A stretch of 64,000 bases of DNA from Micrasema longulum (lineage: Eukaryota > Arthropoda > Insecta > Trichoptera > Brachycentridae): assembly GCA_022494885.1 (NCBI GenBank), contig JAGVSM010001281.1, forward strand, positions 186,001-250,000, written 5' to 3'. The notes under the pieces were generated by a model that did not search any database, was not told the DNA's origin, and saw only the letters and a list, made by a program, of their open reading frames with translations. This document shows positions 49,301 to 58,714 of this stretch, in pieces. A program made the position numbers and the translations under genes. The stretch's first letter is position 1, and each line of letters opens with the position of its first letter.

Positions 49301-52300
49301 AAGCAAAATGGGTTCAGTTTTAGGGGGCAGAAAATAGAAATACGAGACTTCGATTTTAATTAGATATAATCAGGCCGTTGTTCTTTTCGCACAGTATTCG
49401 GGTAGGCATCTGCGAATGACAGAAAAACCATATTCAAATACTTATTCATCAAACTGCTCTCCCGCTGCATATTCTCTTGATAAATGTTAATGAACATATG
49501 AAGCATTCATGTAAAAAAGTTTCTTCCGTAAATACTCTTTTTAGGCCACCATACATACAGCAGAAGTGGAGGCATTCGAAGAGACTTTTGAAATACTGAA
49601 GTGGGCGCCGAGTAGGTTGGGACATGTCGTTTGTGTGCCAGAAAACCCTGATTCTCAAAGCCTATGGAACACTCTGCTGGCATCTAAAATTCCAATAGGT
49701 AAATTACATGCATATTTGTTTTTTTTTTAAATTGCTGTTATTTACAAAAAATACATGACTGCTCTCATATTCATGTCCTGACTATAGAAATAAAATTTAT
49801 GTTAAATCTGTGTTTATCAGATGAATCAAAAAGTAAAATAATTGAAAAGTAAATAAACATTTCATCTTTTTTTTAAATGTGGTCAGTTATAAATAAATTC
49901 ACTGAAATATCAAATAATGTAAAGTAGTTGCCAGATAAGAATGCCTACGCTCACATAGTGACAGCAGTGTAAAAGATGTGTTAGCGTAGGCATTCTTATC
50001 TGGCGACGACTATACTTATGTTTTATGACTTTTTCCCTTTTTACAGAACTCTGTCTCAGCAGTAATGTCAAGAGCGGAATAGTAAAGTCATACAATGATC
50101 ACCATTTCCAAAGCCTATACACAGCCGGACATCCAATATGCTTAGCTGTAAGTATCTTTTAAAAGCATTCATGTTACTTGTCAAGAAAACAAAGATTTCT
50201 AATTGATTTCAAAATAAATAAAATGGTAGTAACCTTAAGTCTAATAAATAAATCATTAATTGTATGTTAACAACAGTCAATAAATTCTTGGCTTGGGCCA
50301 ATAGTAATTACCAATACTAATTAGAAGAGTAATTATTTAGCCACAACATACATACATACCTCCATACACATATATGAAAAATACACAATATAAATATTTT
50401 AGTACAAAAAACCAAAAAGTAAAATATTTTGCTACCAATTTAGCTCAAGAAATTAAGTACATCTAAACCATTTTTTATTATGTTTTTAAAAAATGTAATC
50501 GGTTAAACTTTTTATGACTCACATTATTAGTAAATACATTGTATACTCAGGGAGTGAATTAGAATATTATTTATTATTATATTCACACTGATTACTCAGA
50601 CTTTTGACATACCCAATTTCATACGAGACATGTTAAAGAAAAGATGACATTTTCCACTTTTCGTTTTGAGTAATATACATTTTTGTTTTTAGTAATTTTC
50701 CCAGACTAAAAAGATAATTTATTATTTTAGTTCATAATTGATGACAGAAGTAACTCCTATGTATATTTTATTGCGGTTATTCAGTAAATTATTGACATAT
50801 TTTAAATAAAAAGATGGTTTTGATTTTGTAACGTAACGGAGACTGCCAATGTTGTTAGGGACATTGAATTGTTGACATTAAGTCAAAAATGTATGAGATA
50901 TTGCCATTTATTGTTGTTGACATTACGTCAAAAATGTACGAGATACTGCCATTTATTGTTGTTGCCATTTATCGTTGTTGTTGACATTGAGTCAAAAATG
51001 TATGAGATACTGCCATTTATGCTACGAAACCTTTGCAGTTATGAATAGTATTTTTGTTTCTCTATCCATCGCCAGCAAACAGATATTATTATAGCTTGTT
51101 TAAACATTTGAGATCCAAATTGCTCTCTAGAAAAACTAAGACCATTTTTTACAAAATTCTCCTCAAACCAGTCATTGTATATGGTGCCGAATGTTGGGGA
51201 CCAAAAGAGATGTAAACATAGTATTAGTACTGGGAATAAAAATATTAAGGAAGACATTAGGTGCTGTTAACCAAAATGGAATGTAGAGGAAACAGTTTAA
51301 TTAAAGGCACTATATTATGACTATATTCATAAAAATAGGAAGATTACGATGGTTGTGCCATGTGCACAGAATGAATGATAATCGTACCCCCAATAAAATT
51401 ATTTATACCACTTCAGAAAGATGACTTAAAACTATTCTTAAAGGTGACAACTTCTGACGATTTTCATCTTCTCCAAGCGGATATATCTAATATATCTGAA
51501 TGGGGAAGGTGAAACAAACTTAGGTTTGATGTTTCCAAGTGTTCGGTCACGTCCTTCACTAGGGCCCAAAGAACTCTTTTTTTTCGCTACAAAATGAATG
51601 ACCAGAATCTGATACGAACATCGAGTGTTAAGGATCTGGGCGTTAGATTTGTGAGCACTCTGACATTTCATGAACACATAGAGACAATCAGTGGTAATGC
51701 ATTGAAGATGTTAGGATTTGTTCTGCGTACTGCCAGGGTTTTCAAAAATACCCGCATACTGAGAACTCTTTACAACTCCTTGGTGCGAAGTAGACTCGAG
51801 AGTGGCTCGATGATTTGGGGGCCACATGAATTGAAGTACTCTCTTATGATAGAGAAAATCCAAAAGAAGTTTCTGAGATATATCTACATGAGAGTGCGCG
51901 TATTATCCTTGGCTCTACCCGACCGAGTTTCTCCAGGGTATGCTTGGCTACAACAGTTTAGAGACTAGAAGGAATGTGTATTTGACTACACATTTTTATC
52001 GATTGTTGCGCGGTATGATCGATAATTCTGAAATTATGATGAGCATTGGCTTGTATGTTCCTGATAATTACCTAAGACAGCGTCAGCATAGATTGTTTCA
52101 TATTCCGATATACAAGACCAACCTGCCTATGGTTATGCCTGTTGGAAGGGCTACCGCTATGCTGAACAACATCGCTCTGGATGTTGATCTGTTCCATGTA
52201 TCTGAAGGGGTTTTCCGGAGCAGGATTCTTCTACTACTTTGACATGAGTCTCTTTCATGTATTTCTTTTTCTTTTTTATAATATGTACGTATTGAATGTA

Positions 52301-52792
52301 TTTTGTAATGTATATGTCATATTTAAAATAAATTAATTGAATTGAAAGGCAGACCAAAAAATTAAGATGGCTGGATGATGTGGAAAGCGACGTAAGAGGA
52401 ATTGACCTGACGAACTGGAGAAGAGAAGCAGGGTGCAGGGGCTGTAGCGTCACCGATGATGAAAATGAAAATGAACATTTCCTTGATTATACCATGCCTC
52501 GGTCAGCTCTACATAATTTTCCCTGAAACCTTTTTAGTCACAGGGTCATCATTGACCTGTTTCTACGTTAAATTTTCATCATTTGAAATTTTTGTTTTAA
52601 CAGACGGATGACAAAGGAGTGTTTGATACTTCTCTTTCCCAAGAATTCTACATCTGCACCAAAACCTTTGGACTAACCAAAGCGGAACTGTGGTCCCTGT
52701 CTTTTGACGCAACAAACTTCATACTTGCAAGTGATTCTGTCAAAGAAGATCTCAGAAAAGTTATGCTGAGTTGTAAACCCAATATTGACTAG
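40396..52792 (+). CDS. ADAL: N6-methyl-AMP deaminase, adenosine-deaminase-like (7 exons)
   Basis: Cytosolic member of the adenosine/AMP deaminase family. Known ADAL proteins remove the methylamine of N6-methyl-AMP to give IMP. Exons: 40396-40437, 40514-40656, 42947-43135, 44493-44712, 49545-49698, 50047-50147, 52604-52792. They total 1038 nt, 345 residues, close to the 355 of the human protein, and all phases agree. Expected catalytic landmarks: HAHLNG (zinc ligands H17 and H19), 'YLELRSTPR' (about 98-106), 'GLDLSGDP' (170-177), 'IHTAE' (zinc ligand H202, catalytic E205), 'RLGHV' (catalytic H225), 'CLSSN' and 'TDDKG' (D285, D286). The family usually has GHG where this has GHV. The initial ATG gives a 14-residue exon 1. 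Introns 2, 4 and 6 are large and full of repeats. No broken codon was seen. Confidence 0.93.
41375..41672. mobile_element. 298-bp hAT-type MITE
   Basis: The left end is CAACGGTTCTTGAAAAG, the right end TTGGGAACCGCTG (inverted CAGCGGTTCCCAA), the usual Charlie-like hAT end. 8-bp target copies lie on both sides, ATATAATG (41367-41374) and ATATAATA (41673-41680), with one mismatch. It has no coding part. It is in ADAL intron 2. Confidence 0.78.
42036..42320. repeat. Diverged tandem duplication
   Basis: Two units of about 140 bases share 'TCTTGAAGAT', 'CGGTAGT', 'ATCTTCAT' and 'GAGAATTTATC' in the same order. Between them 'CGATGTACCTA' is repeated as a shorter sub-unit. It is in ADAL intron 2. 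Confidence 0.65.
42375..42400. repeat. Solo pogo-like terminal repeat
   Basis: TA followed by 'CAGTCAAACTCGGTTATAAC', matching the ends of the element at 36056-37492. The partner end was not found nearby. Confidence 0.5.
42562..42745 (+). mobile_element. SINE family A, 3' two thirds
   Basis: Body 'GACTGGTACCTGAAGCGTGC', tail 'GCAGTGCCCTATGCACCATT'. The tRNA-like head is absent. It is in ADAL intron 2. Confidence 0.7.
43188..43317 (-). mobile_element. SINE family B, reverse
   Basis: The minus strand reads a clear tRNA-like head: 'GGCGGCCTCCATGGTGTAGC', 'AAGATGCTTGAC', B box 'GGTTCCAGGTCCGATT'. It then has a body ending 'CTCAAGCCTGAGTGTTCC'. The second copy, at 60150-60306, is better preserved. 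It is in ADAL intron 3. Confidence 0.75.
43605..43770 (+). repeat. Interspersed repeat 'D', good copy
   Basis: It reads 'GGCAGAATGGTGAATG', 'GTAAAGTGGCCACTTAAACC', 'AGGTCATAAAACCTGTAAAT', 'GCCTAG' and 'TCTCCATCTCTGTT'. It is the longest copy in the window and sits in ADAL intron 3. Confidence 0.5.
44190..44340. repeat. Short foldback repeat with TGACGTCAC ends
   Basis: The left part has 'TGACGTCACAAGTTCT'; the right part is its inverted relative ('AACTAGTGACGTCG'). The inverted copy also matches 1262-1360 ('ACTACTTTGAATGACGTCAC' and 'TTGTGATATATTTCCGGTTT'), so it is dispersed. Confidence 0.5.
44755..45020 (+). mobile_element. SINE family A, full head
   Basis: The head 'GCCTAGTGGTTAGCGCGATT' and B box 'GGGTTTGAATCCCGACG' give a tRNA-like start. 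The body and tail follow the family pattern and end near a GATGATGATG run. It lies 40 bases after ADAL exon 4. Confidence 0.75.
45480..46520. mobile_element. Cluster of LINE 3' UTR fragments
   Basis: Segments share text with the reverse LINE at 34030-35525: 'TTTCTCTTTTGTGGCCCCAA', 'GAGACTGCTGCGAGATATTG' and 'GTTGTATCCCAATTCAACAC'. Some segments face +, one (about 45900-45950) faces -. A 50-base TTTGGC/TTTTGGCC minisatellite sits at about 46165-46212. No full ORF. Confidence 0.55.
46585..46690 (+). mobile_element. SINE family A, decayed body
   Basis: It carries 'CTGCAATATTTCATAGTCTA' and 'GATTACCTTACTT', and is decayed beyond the tail. It is in ADAL intron 4. Confidence 0.45.
47300..47620 (-). 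mobile_element. LINE ORF2 C-terminal fragment, reverse
   Basis: Minus-strand frame 47576-47334 reads 'GRPRKTWHDQIQQIIEDGHV' and '[16 protein letters not shown]', the tail of an arthropod LINE. Sister copies lie at 56215-56480 and 61255-61560, all on the same strand. Confidence 0.65.
47845..48893 (+). mobile_element. Frameshifted LINE with (ATG/GAT)n tail
   Basis: Scattered frames give reverse-transcriptase blocks: a QGD-type turn near 47965, 'SHIYLGHEIKLGKDNQEVEI' near 48272, 'LFDAYVLSVLTYGSETF' near 48430. The C-terminus at 48612-48830 has 'WSWAGHKARLTDSKW' and 'SRPQTRWSDDIRRVAGSGWM'. It ends in a GAT/ATG microsatellite at 48866-48893. Inactive. Confidence 0.75.
49924..50010 (+). ncRNA. Long near-perfect hairpin, microRNA-precursor size
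   Basis: Two 22-nt arms are exact reverse complements (49930-49951 and 49983-50004; the left begins GCCAGATAAGAATG). The stem extends outward by GTAGTT/GACGAC with one mismatch, and inward, after a 2-nt bulge, by CACAT/ATGTG. About 19 nt of loop remain. It is in ADAL intron 5, about 340 bases long, on the host strand. It could be a young microRNA or siRNA hairpin, or a tiny foldback element. Expression is not shown. Confidence 0.55.
50866..51022. repeat. Minisatellite, about three units
   Basis: Three imperfect copies of a unit with 'GTTGACATTACGTCAAAAAT', 'GTACGAGATACTGCC' and 'ATTTAT', with GTTGTT spacers. It is in ADAL intron 6, just left of nested LINEs. Confidence 0.75.
51030..52475 (+). 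mobile_element. LINE copy split by a second LINE
   Basis: Bases 51060-51424 match the LINE of DHX34 intron 1 (7036-7400; shared 'TATGGTGCCGAATG' and 'CCATGTGCACAGAATGAA'). The match stops at 51424 and resumes at about 52348 with 'GGCAGACCAAAAAATTAAGA' and 'GGCTGGATGATGTGGAAAGC', ending near 52475. The outer copy carries stops. It is in ADAL intron 6. Confidence 0.8.
51425..52347 (+). mobile_element. Inner LINE inserted in the outer LINE
   Basis: Frames at 51594-51968 and 51940-52242 read 'SSVKDLGVRFVSTLTFHEHI', 'LVRSRLESGSMIWGPHELKY' and 'RQRQHRLFHIPIYKTNLPMV', a Jockey-like C-terminus with one frameshift. The UTR ends in AATAAATTAATTGAATTGAA. The short flank GAAAG is on both sides. Confidence 0.8.
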
Positions 52793-52800
52793 AAATGAGA

Positions 52801-52806
52801 AATAAA
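52801..52806 (+). terminator. ADAL polyadenylation signal
   Basis: AATAAA starts nine bases after the TAG stop (52790-52792), so the 3' UTR would be very short. AATAAA-like variants further right could also serve. Confidence 0.65.
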
Positions 52807-53021
52807 ATGCTTTTTCAATGCACGGATTAATATTTAATTTCTCCAATATGACATAAATTTTTCCAAACACAAAAATAGATCAACTCTTTACAATAAAAAT
52901 AATTTAATACAGTAAAAACAAATACGCATGATAATGAACTTTATACAAATAATTTTGACCCCATAGATCTTTGGCAAGCAGTAATTAAAAGTGTAAACAA
53001 ATAAATCAATAAAAATGGAAG

Positions 53022-53390
53022 GAATATAGATGTTCAAACATGGACAGAATGGTGAATGTTACTGTTAGGATTTTTTATTAAGATTATTTTTTGTGTTAAG
53101 CACACTGGATTCGTGTCTATGTTCAGATTGACTCATCTGTCAATAAGTTCGCTTGCAACGCTCCATTTGAAGTTCCTTGATTTAACATATTAATTAGCTC
53201 CACATGAAGATGGCCATTTTTAATCATAATTATTCAAGTAAAATATCCACATAACCAAATTGAAGGCCTATTATTTTACAAATCAAACAGTCCACAACAC
53301 ACCACAGCCGATAACAGGTCATAAGCCCTGTAAATGCCTAGACTTCTATATTCCCTTCTCTAAAATGTCTTTCATCTCCGTTGTTAAATT
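53022..53390 (+). repeat. Interspersed repeat 'D', interrupted copy
   Basis: The left part (53022-53064, 'GGACAGAATGGTGAATGTTA') and right part (53290-53390, 'ACAGGTCATAAGCCCTGTAA') match the copy at 43605-43770. About 225 unrelated bases separate them. Confidence 0.45.
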
Positions 53391-53399
53391 AAGAAAATA

Positions 53400-54636
53400 T
53401 TTGAAGTTCAGAAAATTCAATAACACAAACACCTTGATTATTAATCAAATATTTTGCAATCTGTTTTGTTTGGAAAATTATTCCACAGGTGATTTAGTAA
53501 TCTACATACTCGGAGGTATAGAAATGCGCAATCATTTATAATGTAGCATGCTTATAAAACTAATGTAATTTTATTATTTACAATATTCATTAGAAAGAAA
53601 GTACTCCAATGAAAAATGTTAAAATTTTAAAGTCAATCACGCAAAACAAAAAATATTAAATAATTTGATTTTTACAATTCAATGTAAATAGTTGTTTTAT
53701 GCATAATCCATACATCCTACAATAATTCAATTTTATTTAATTTCACGGTAGTATACAAACTTGGGTCTAAAAGAGGACCATTTTTTAAATCGTCAGTCAT
53801 TTACACGTAAATAATTGATTGGCATGTATTATGGAATAACATTTAAATCTTAAAATATGATTAAAAAATCAGTTCATACAAGTTGTGTGTGTTGTGCTTT
53901 AACAAATAAAGGAATGTTCCTGCACTCCTAAGTCTATAAAGTGTATTGTTATTATTTATTATTCAAACAATAAATAATATTAGAAATGTTATTATTATTA
54001 TCAACCATTTTTCGAATCCCTTTGAGACGTAGGAAGAGCCATGAATTTAAATGCAAGGAAATTATATTAATTTGCATTTAAGTTTGCACTTAATAACAAA
54101 AATACTTCAACTAATTATCGTAGGAGGAGCAATGATGTCTTGTTAACGGGTGATTTTTATTACTTGTAAATATTGTGATAAAGAATGGACAGATAATATC
54201 CCAAATTTGATGATCTTAGATTTACAATAAATTTACTATTATTGCTTCCGGAAAGAGAAATATGCTATTCATTTATGTTACCTTTAAATTCTAGCAATGA
54301 AATATAGGTATTTCTATTTGCATCTATATTCATACCAAAGGAATTCTTATGCTGGTTGGAGTCTATATAAAAATGTAAGAGGAATTATTTTTACAAACAA
54401 CAAGTACATATTTATTCAAAGCACATAAAACCTTATGTAAAATTGTATTGCTTATAGAATATATCATAATGTATACCGATATTAAAAATATTTTCTATCA
54501 TAATCACAAATCATTATTGCGTGCTGCCAAAAACTATTAACTCACCGTCTTATCCCGCTTTTTTCTGTAACACTTAAATATTTGTATTGTGATACGATAT
54601 GAAACTTGGCAGCAAACGACGTTTCATTTTATTAGT
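53400..54636. other. AT-rich intergenic DNA
   Basis: No gene or clear repeat seen. It may include sequence downstream of RBM45, which is transcribed towards it. Confidence 0.35.
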
Positions 54637-54815
54637 TGAGTTCGCCCACCACGCTTGAGGTCACGGGTTTGATTCCCGTCAAGGTGGACATAAAATGCTT
54701 ATTGAAAATGTTGTTTTTCACTGCAATATTACATAGTTCCTAAAGGAATACACCATGTCTGGTGTACCAATACAATGCCCCCTGCATCATTGGGTGCAAT
54801 TAAGGGGATGATAAA
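54637..54815 (+). mobile_element. SINE family A
   Basis: The B box 'GGGTTTGATTCCCGTC' is in the head; the tail has 'CAATGCCCCCTGCATCATTG'. The middle is shortened. Confidence 0.7.
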
Positions 54816-54941
54816 GTTCTTGTACAGGAGTGTTATAGTCATCAAGATAGCAATATACTGATTTTTGAATGTATGTGATTTGTCTTAGCCTAAATACTGT
54901 GGCAGTGAATTTTTATCAAAATTATATTATATCTTCTATAA

Positions 54942-55464
54942 CAGAGATGGGCAAACTTTTTATAGTTTAAACTCTTAAGTAGTATACTGCCGTTCCGAAC
55001 AAGAAGGCAGTAACCAACATTTTAAAAGTTTTGAGGAAATTGAGGTGTTATGTATTTGGTATTTTTGTACAGTAAATTTATCAAAACAGTTTTTTTAATA
55101 TTTTAGATGTATTTATTAGAGTAAGTTGTTTAGGAGGATTACAATTATTTATCAGATGACATGAAAAAAACACATTTTTTAATTTTTGTTAAATACTGCC
55201 TTTTTGCTTGGAACAACAGTATATTCTAAATAATATCTTCCGTTTTTCTTCCTATTGTTTTAATTTTTAGAAATTGAAATATAAAGGTAAATATGTACAT
55301 ATATTATAGTTTAATATTTTTATTAAAAATAAATAAGCGTATTATTAATTTTAAGCATATTTGAATTATTTTTACAAAACATTTAAATAGAAAATTTGTG
55401 TACTATTATTTAAAAATCTGTGGCGAGCCCGACCTGTAATCGGGCCGCAGTTTGCCCATCACTG
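54942..55464. mobile_element. 523-bp hAT-type MITE
   Basis: The ends are CAGAGATGGGCAAACT and the inverted CAGTGATGGGCAAACT, the common SPIN-like hAT terminus. The flanks TTCTATAA (54934-54941) and TTCTATTA (55465-55472) form an 8-bp target duplication with one mismatch. The right side has a GGGCCGC/GCGGCCC-type GC-rich segment. No ORF. Confidence 0.85.
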
Positions 55465-55472
55465 TTCTATTA

Positions 55473-57250
55473 CAATAATTAAAATTACACAATACGATTA
55501 GGATATCCAACAAGAGTGACCGTGATGTACAATATATTTTAACAGTAGGTAAATTGGTCGTGTTAAAATGAATAATCAAGACTAGTTTGGTGAAAATTAT
55601 AAATGGCCGGACCGAGTAACAGCGTGTGAATATTTAAACATAATAATCTAGATATGCAAAAAGAATGCAAGCGACTTTGTGTGATTTCTGCACACATTTC
55701 ATATGACATTGTATTCTATTGAGTGTCAAAACACCGGAATTTCTTTTTACATGGTACAAATATCAACTTTAAAAAAAAACATTCAGATATTTTACTCTTT
55801 TTTTTTTACACGGTACTGTGTGGAACGAATCCACCATGCAAAAAGAGGTTCTGGTGTATTGTAGAATCTAAATCTTATCATATGAAAATGTGAAAACTTT
55901 CATACTGCTGATTTGAAGTGATTCATGCATGTATATAGTTCAGAGGTCAAAATAGTGATTAATCAATGAGTTTTGGTACTAAAACAAACACATTAATCTT
56001 AACAACATAAATACATTAGTGTTTAAATAATAGTTACAAAGATATTGTTTTACTTTTAAAACATGTCAAATCAATAGTTATATAAGTAATTAGTATTCAT
56101 GATTATATTTGAGGTGATTTTATTATTTGAATATAACCAGAAATTGTTAGGTTTATGTAGTTTTTTTTTTTTCATTAAATTTGGTTCCGATATCGTTAAT
56201 TTATTTTTATACATATAAACAAATCATCACACCGTTTAGACAAAGAGCCTCTACAACTCTTATCCATAAATTCAGATTCACTTCCTCTACGTGCATCTCC
56301 TCAAGTAACCGATTATTCATATTTTTAATAAGTCCATTTCGGGTATTTGTTTGATTTGATCATGTTATGTGTTTCACTGTTAATAAATTTAGCCATTCAT
56401 TCACTCTTACACATTTATGAAACTATCGCAACACTCTTTCCTTAATTTTGTTGTTAATTACTTGTCAGCTTTGCATTCTATACAGATCTTGAGATTTTTA
56501 TACATATATGAGAATATTAATATAATAATATATATTTGGAAATTTGTTCGGTTACATGCTCTTACTATTTTTGTAATGTAAAAGTAAAAAAGTAAAAGTA
56601 AATGTAAAAAATCTATACTAATTTCTAAGTGGAGCGGGCTAATAGGTCTTTAAAGTTTATTGTAATAAATTTTTTACTAAAATTATGATTTTTAGGATGC
56701 AATTTCATAAATGTAAATTTTTACAAAACATGATAATAATATTGTATTTAGCTCAGTTGGGTAAATAAATAAATAATACCCAATGCCACATAAAAGTTTT
56801 GATAAATACTCAATACTTGTACTCAAATTTTTTTTAAAAACATGATTCACATAATTAGAAATTATTGATCACCAGCTGGATTCTGTAAATAATCATTATT
56901 TTAAAAATACTATGTATTCGAGTATACAGATCTTAAACTAGTTTAAACTATGTGAAAATCCACAGTTCCGGTGGAGGAATTATGGGGTTCCATTTGACGA
57001 GTTCAATTTAACGATTATTATCACAATAATCCTAACACGCACCCGGTGTGGTAAATTTCTAATGCACTGACTAAATGTCCCGAGACTGCATAAAGTATGT
57101 ACAAAGAACTTTGTCATCGCATCAGGATATACACTAATTCACTTTGTATTAACTATGAAACTTAATACTTAAGTTAAATTTAGACTACAAACCGACGTCT
57201 CGAATGTACAATTACACAATCTATTACACGGGGAACGGGATGCGAGGTAC
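55473..57250. other. Downstream region of RBM45
   Basis: AT-rich, no gene. A reverse LINE tail is at about 56215-56480. On the minus strand AATAAA occurs near 56660, a possible RBM45 poly-A site about 590 bases past its stop. Confidence 0.35.
56215..56480 (-). mobile_element. Decayed LINE 3' end, reverse
   Basis: It shares the order of short matches with 47300-47620 and 61255-61560 ('CATCACACCGTTTA', 'CTTCCTCTAC', 'CATCTCCTC'), with many changes. Confidence 0.5.
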
Positions 57251-58714
57251 TTAAGATTCCATCTTCAAGCGCTTACGACGGTCGTCGCGCTCATCGTCGT
57301 TAGCGTTCTGCGAAGAGTCGTGACTATCTGCGGTAGGGGGAGCCGCAGAGGAGTAGCGCGGTTCCTCAGCCTCCAGGACCTTCATGCGGATCCCGTACAG
57401 CTCGGCTCCGTGCAGGACGCGGCGAGCCTCCAGAGCAGACTCCGCCGCCGCATACTTAGCATAGCCCACGCTCTTGTTGGGGAGGGTGTACACGTCTATC
57501 AGGTTGCCGAAACGGGAAAATGCATCTCGCAAGATGGCCACGGGCGGAGGTCTCGGCTGGCACACGATGAAACAGCGCTGGACGACTGGCGCGTCTATAC
57601 TGGCTAGGGGTTTGCCTGGCGGCAGCTTCACGCTGCAAAACGAATCCTCGGGGACCTTGTGCGCGCCCAGCGTGCCTGCAGCGGCCGCCTGGATGAGGGA
57701 CGTGGCTTGCGCGATGGTCTCCGCCAGCTGCGCCAGGTCGGCCCCCTTTTCTCCGCCGGAGAACACCTTCCGTAGACCGAACTCCGGGGACTGATCGCCC
57801 AGCGAGGGGAAGGAGTTGTAGCAAGGCTTGACCACGAGCTTGGAGCCCGGCGGGTACTCAAACCCGTGCAGCTTGTCGCGTGCGTACTTGGCAGACTGAT
57901 GGTTGGTGTACAGAACCTGCGCCGTGGCAGAGTGGCGGCGCGGGTCTGTCTTCAGGTGCAGGTAGTCCAGTCCGGGGATGATGTCGAACAGCTTCTTGAT
58001 CTGCTCCTGGTGGCACACTGGGCTGCAGGTCACGCTGAGCGCAACATACCCGTCGCCCACGGACCCGGGGTGCGCCATGGCAGAGGGGAGAGGCGGGGGA
58101 GCTTGAGAGAAGTAAGGATCGAAGCTGTTGGACTCGTTCTTGTATCGTTTTGGCTCAGCAAATATCGCCTTGTACTTTTTGTCGGCATTCTCGAAAGCGT
58201 TAGCCGCCTCCGAGAAATACTTGAACTTGACATAGCCATATCCTTTGCTTTCCCGCGTCTCTTTATCCTTGACGACGGTAGCGTACTCGACTTTCCCGTA
58301 ATTCCCGAATTCCTCTCGCAGCTCAGAGTCCGTCATGGTCCTCGGGATGATTACGAACAGCCGCACGTACTTCTCCTCGTTGTCCTCCCTCACCGGTCCC
58401 TCCTGACGGCTAGAGGCCACCTTTACCTTGATGGGTCTAGACACGTTCCCGACCGTCTTGCCGTTCATCTTTTCCAGAGCGTTTGCCGCCTCTGAAGTCT
58501 TGGAATACTTCACGTACACGACCCCTTTGTACTCTCCGGTTGCTCGATCTTTAACAAACCGCATATCCTCGATCGTTCCGAACTTTGAGAATTTGTCGCG
58601 AAAGTCATTTTCGGAGTGAGATTTGTCGCACAATACGAAAAGCCGGGAAAAAGGAGGATATTCCTCCGACGTCTCGTGATCGTGCGGACCCCTGCCAAAT
58701 CTTCTTTCGCCCAT
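57251..58714 (-). CDS. RBM45: RNA-binding protein 45 (four RRMs), intronless
   Basis: 487 residues, against about 475 in vertebrate RBM45. RBM45 is a nuclear, neural-enriched RNA-binding protein. RRM1 is at about 24-100 ('RLFVLCDKSHSENDFRDKFS', 'VYVKYSKTSEA'), RRM2 at about 116-190 ('VRLFVIIPRTMTDSELREEF', 'GYGYVKF'), a degenerate RRM3 at about 222-300 ('LHGFEYPPGS'), RRM4 at about 380-455 ('RFGNLIDVYTLPNKSVGYAK'). A basic nuclear-signal-like end '[11 protein letters not shown]' follows. Order and spacing match the vertebrate protein. The whole frame is one exon, while DHX34, ADAL and DET1 here are split; the codons are GC-rich, so long false ORFs appear on both strands. It faces DET1 across about 0.7 kb. 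The intact frame argues for a working gene; it may be a retrocopy or an intron-loss locus. Confidence 0.93.
   Translation of the reverse strand: MGERRFGRGPHDHETSEEYPPFSRLFVLCDKSHSENDFRDKFSKFGTIEDMRFVKDRATGEYKGVVYVKYSKTSEAANALEKMNGKTVGNVSRPIKVKVASSRQEGPVREDNEEKYVRLFVIIPRTMTDSELREEFGNYGKVEYATVVKDKETRESKGYGYVKFKYFSEAANAFENADKKYKAIFAEPKRYKNESNSFDPYFSQAPPPLPSAMAHPGSVGDGYVALSVTCSPVCHQEQIKKLFDIIPGLDYLHLKTDPRRHSATAQVLYTNHQSAKYARDKLHGFEYPPGSKLVVKPCYNSFPSLGDQSPEFGLRKVFSGGEKGADLAQLAETIAQATSLIQAAAAGTLGAHKVPEDSFCSVKLPPGKPLASIDAPVVQRCFIVCQPRPPPVAILRDAFSRFGNLIDVYTLPNKSVGYAKYAAAESALEARRVLHGAELYGIRMKVLEAEEPRYSSAAPPTADSHDSSQNANDDERDDRRKRLKMES

Noticed and set aside
57866..58495. 209-codon plus-strand ORF
   Set aside because: Antisense shadow of the GC-rich RBM45 frame, which has four clear RRMs. 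The same applies to the other long frames between 57320 and 58698.
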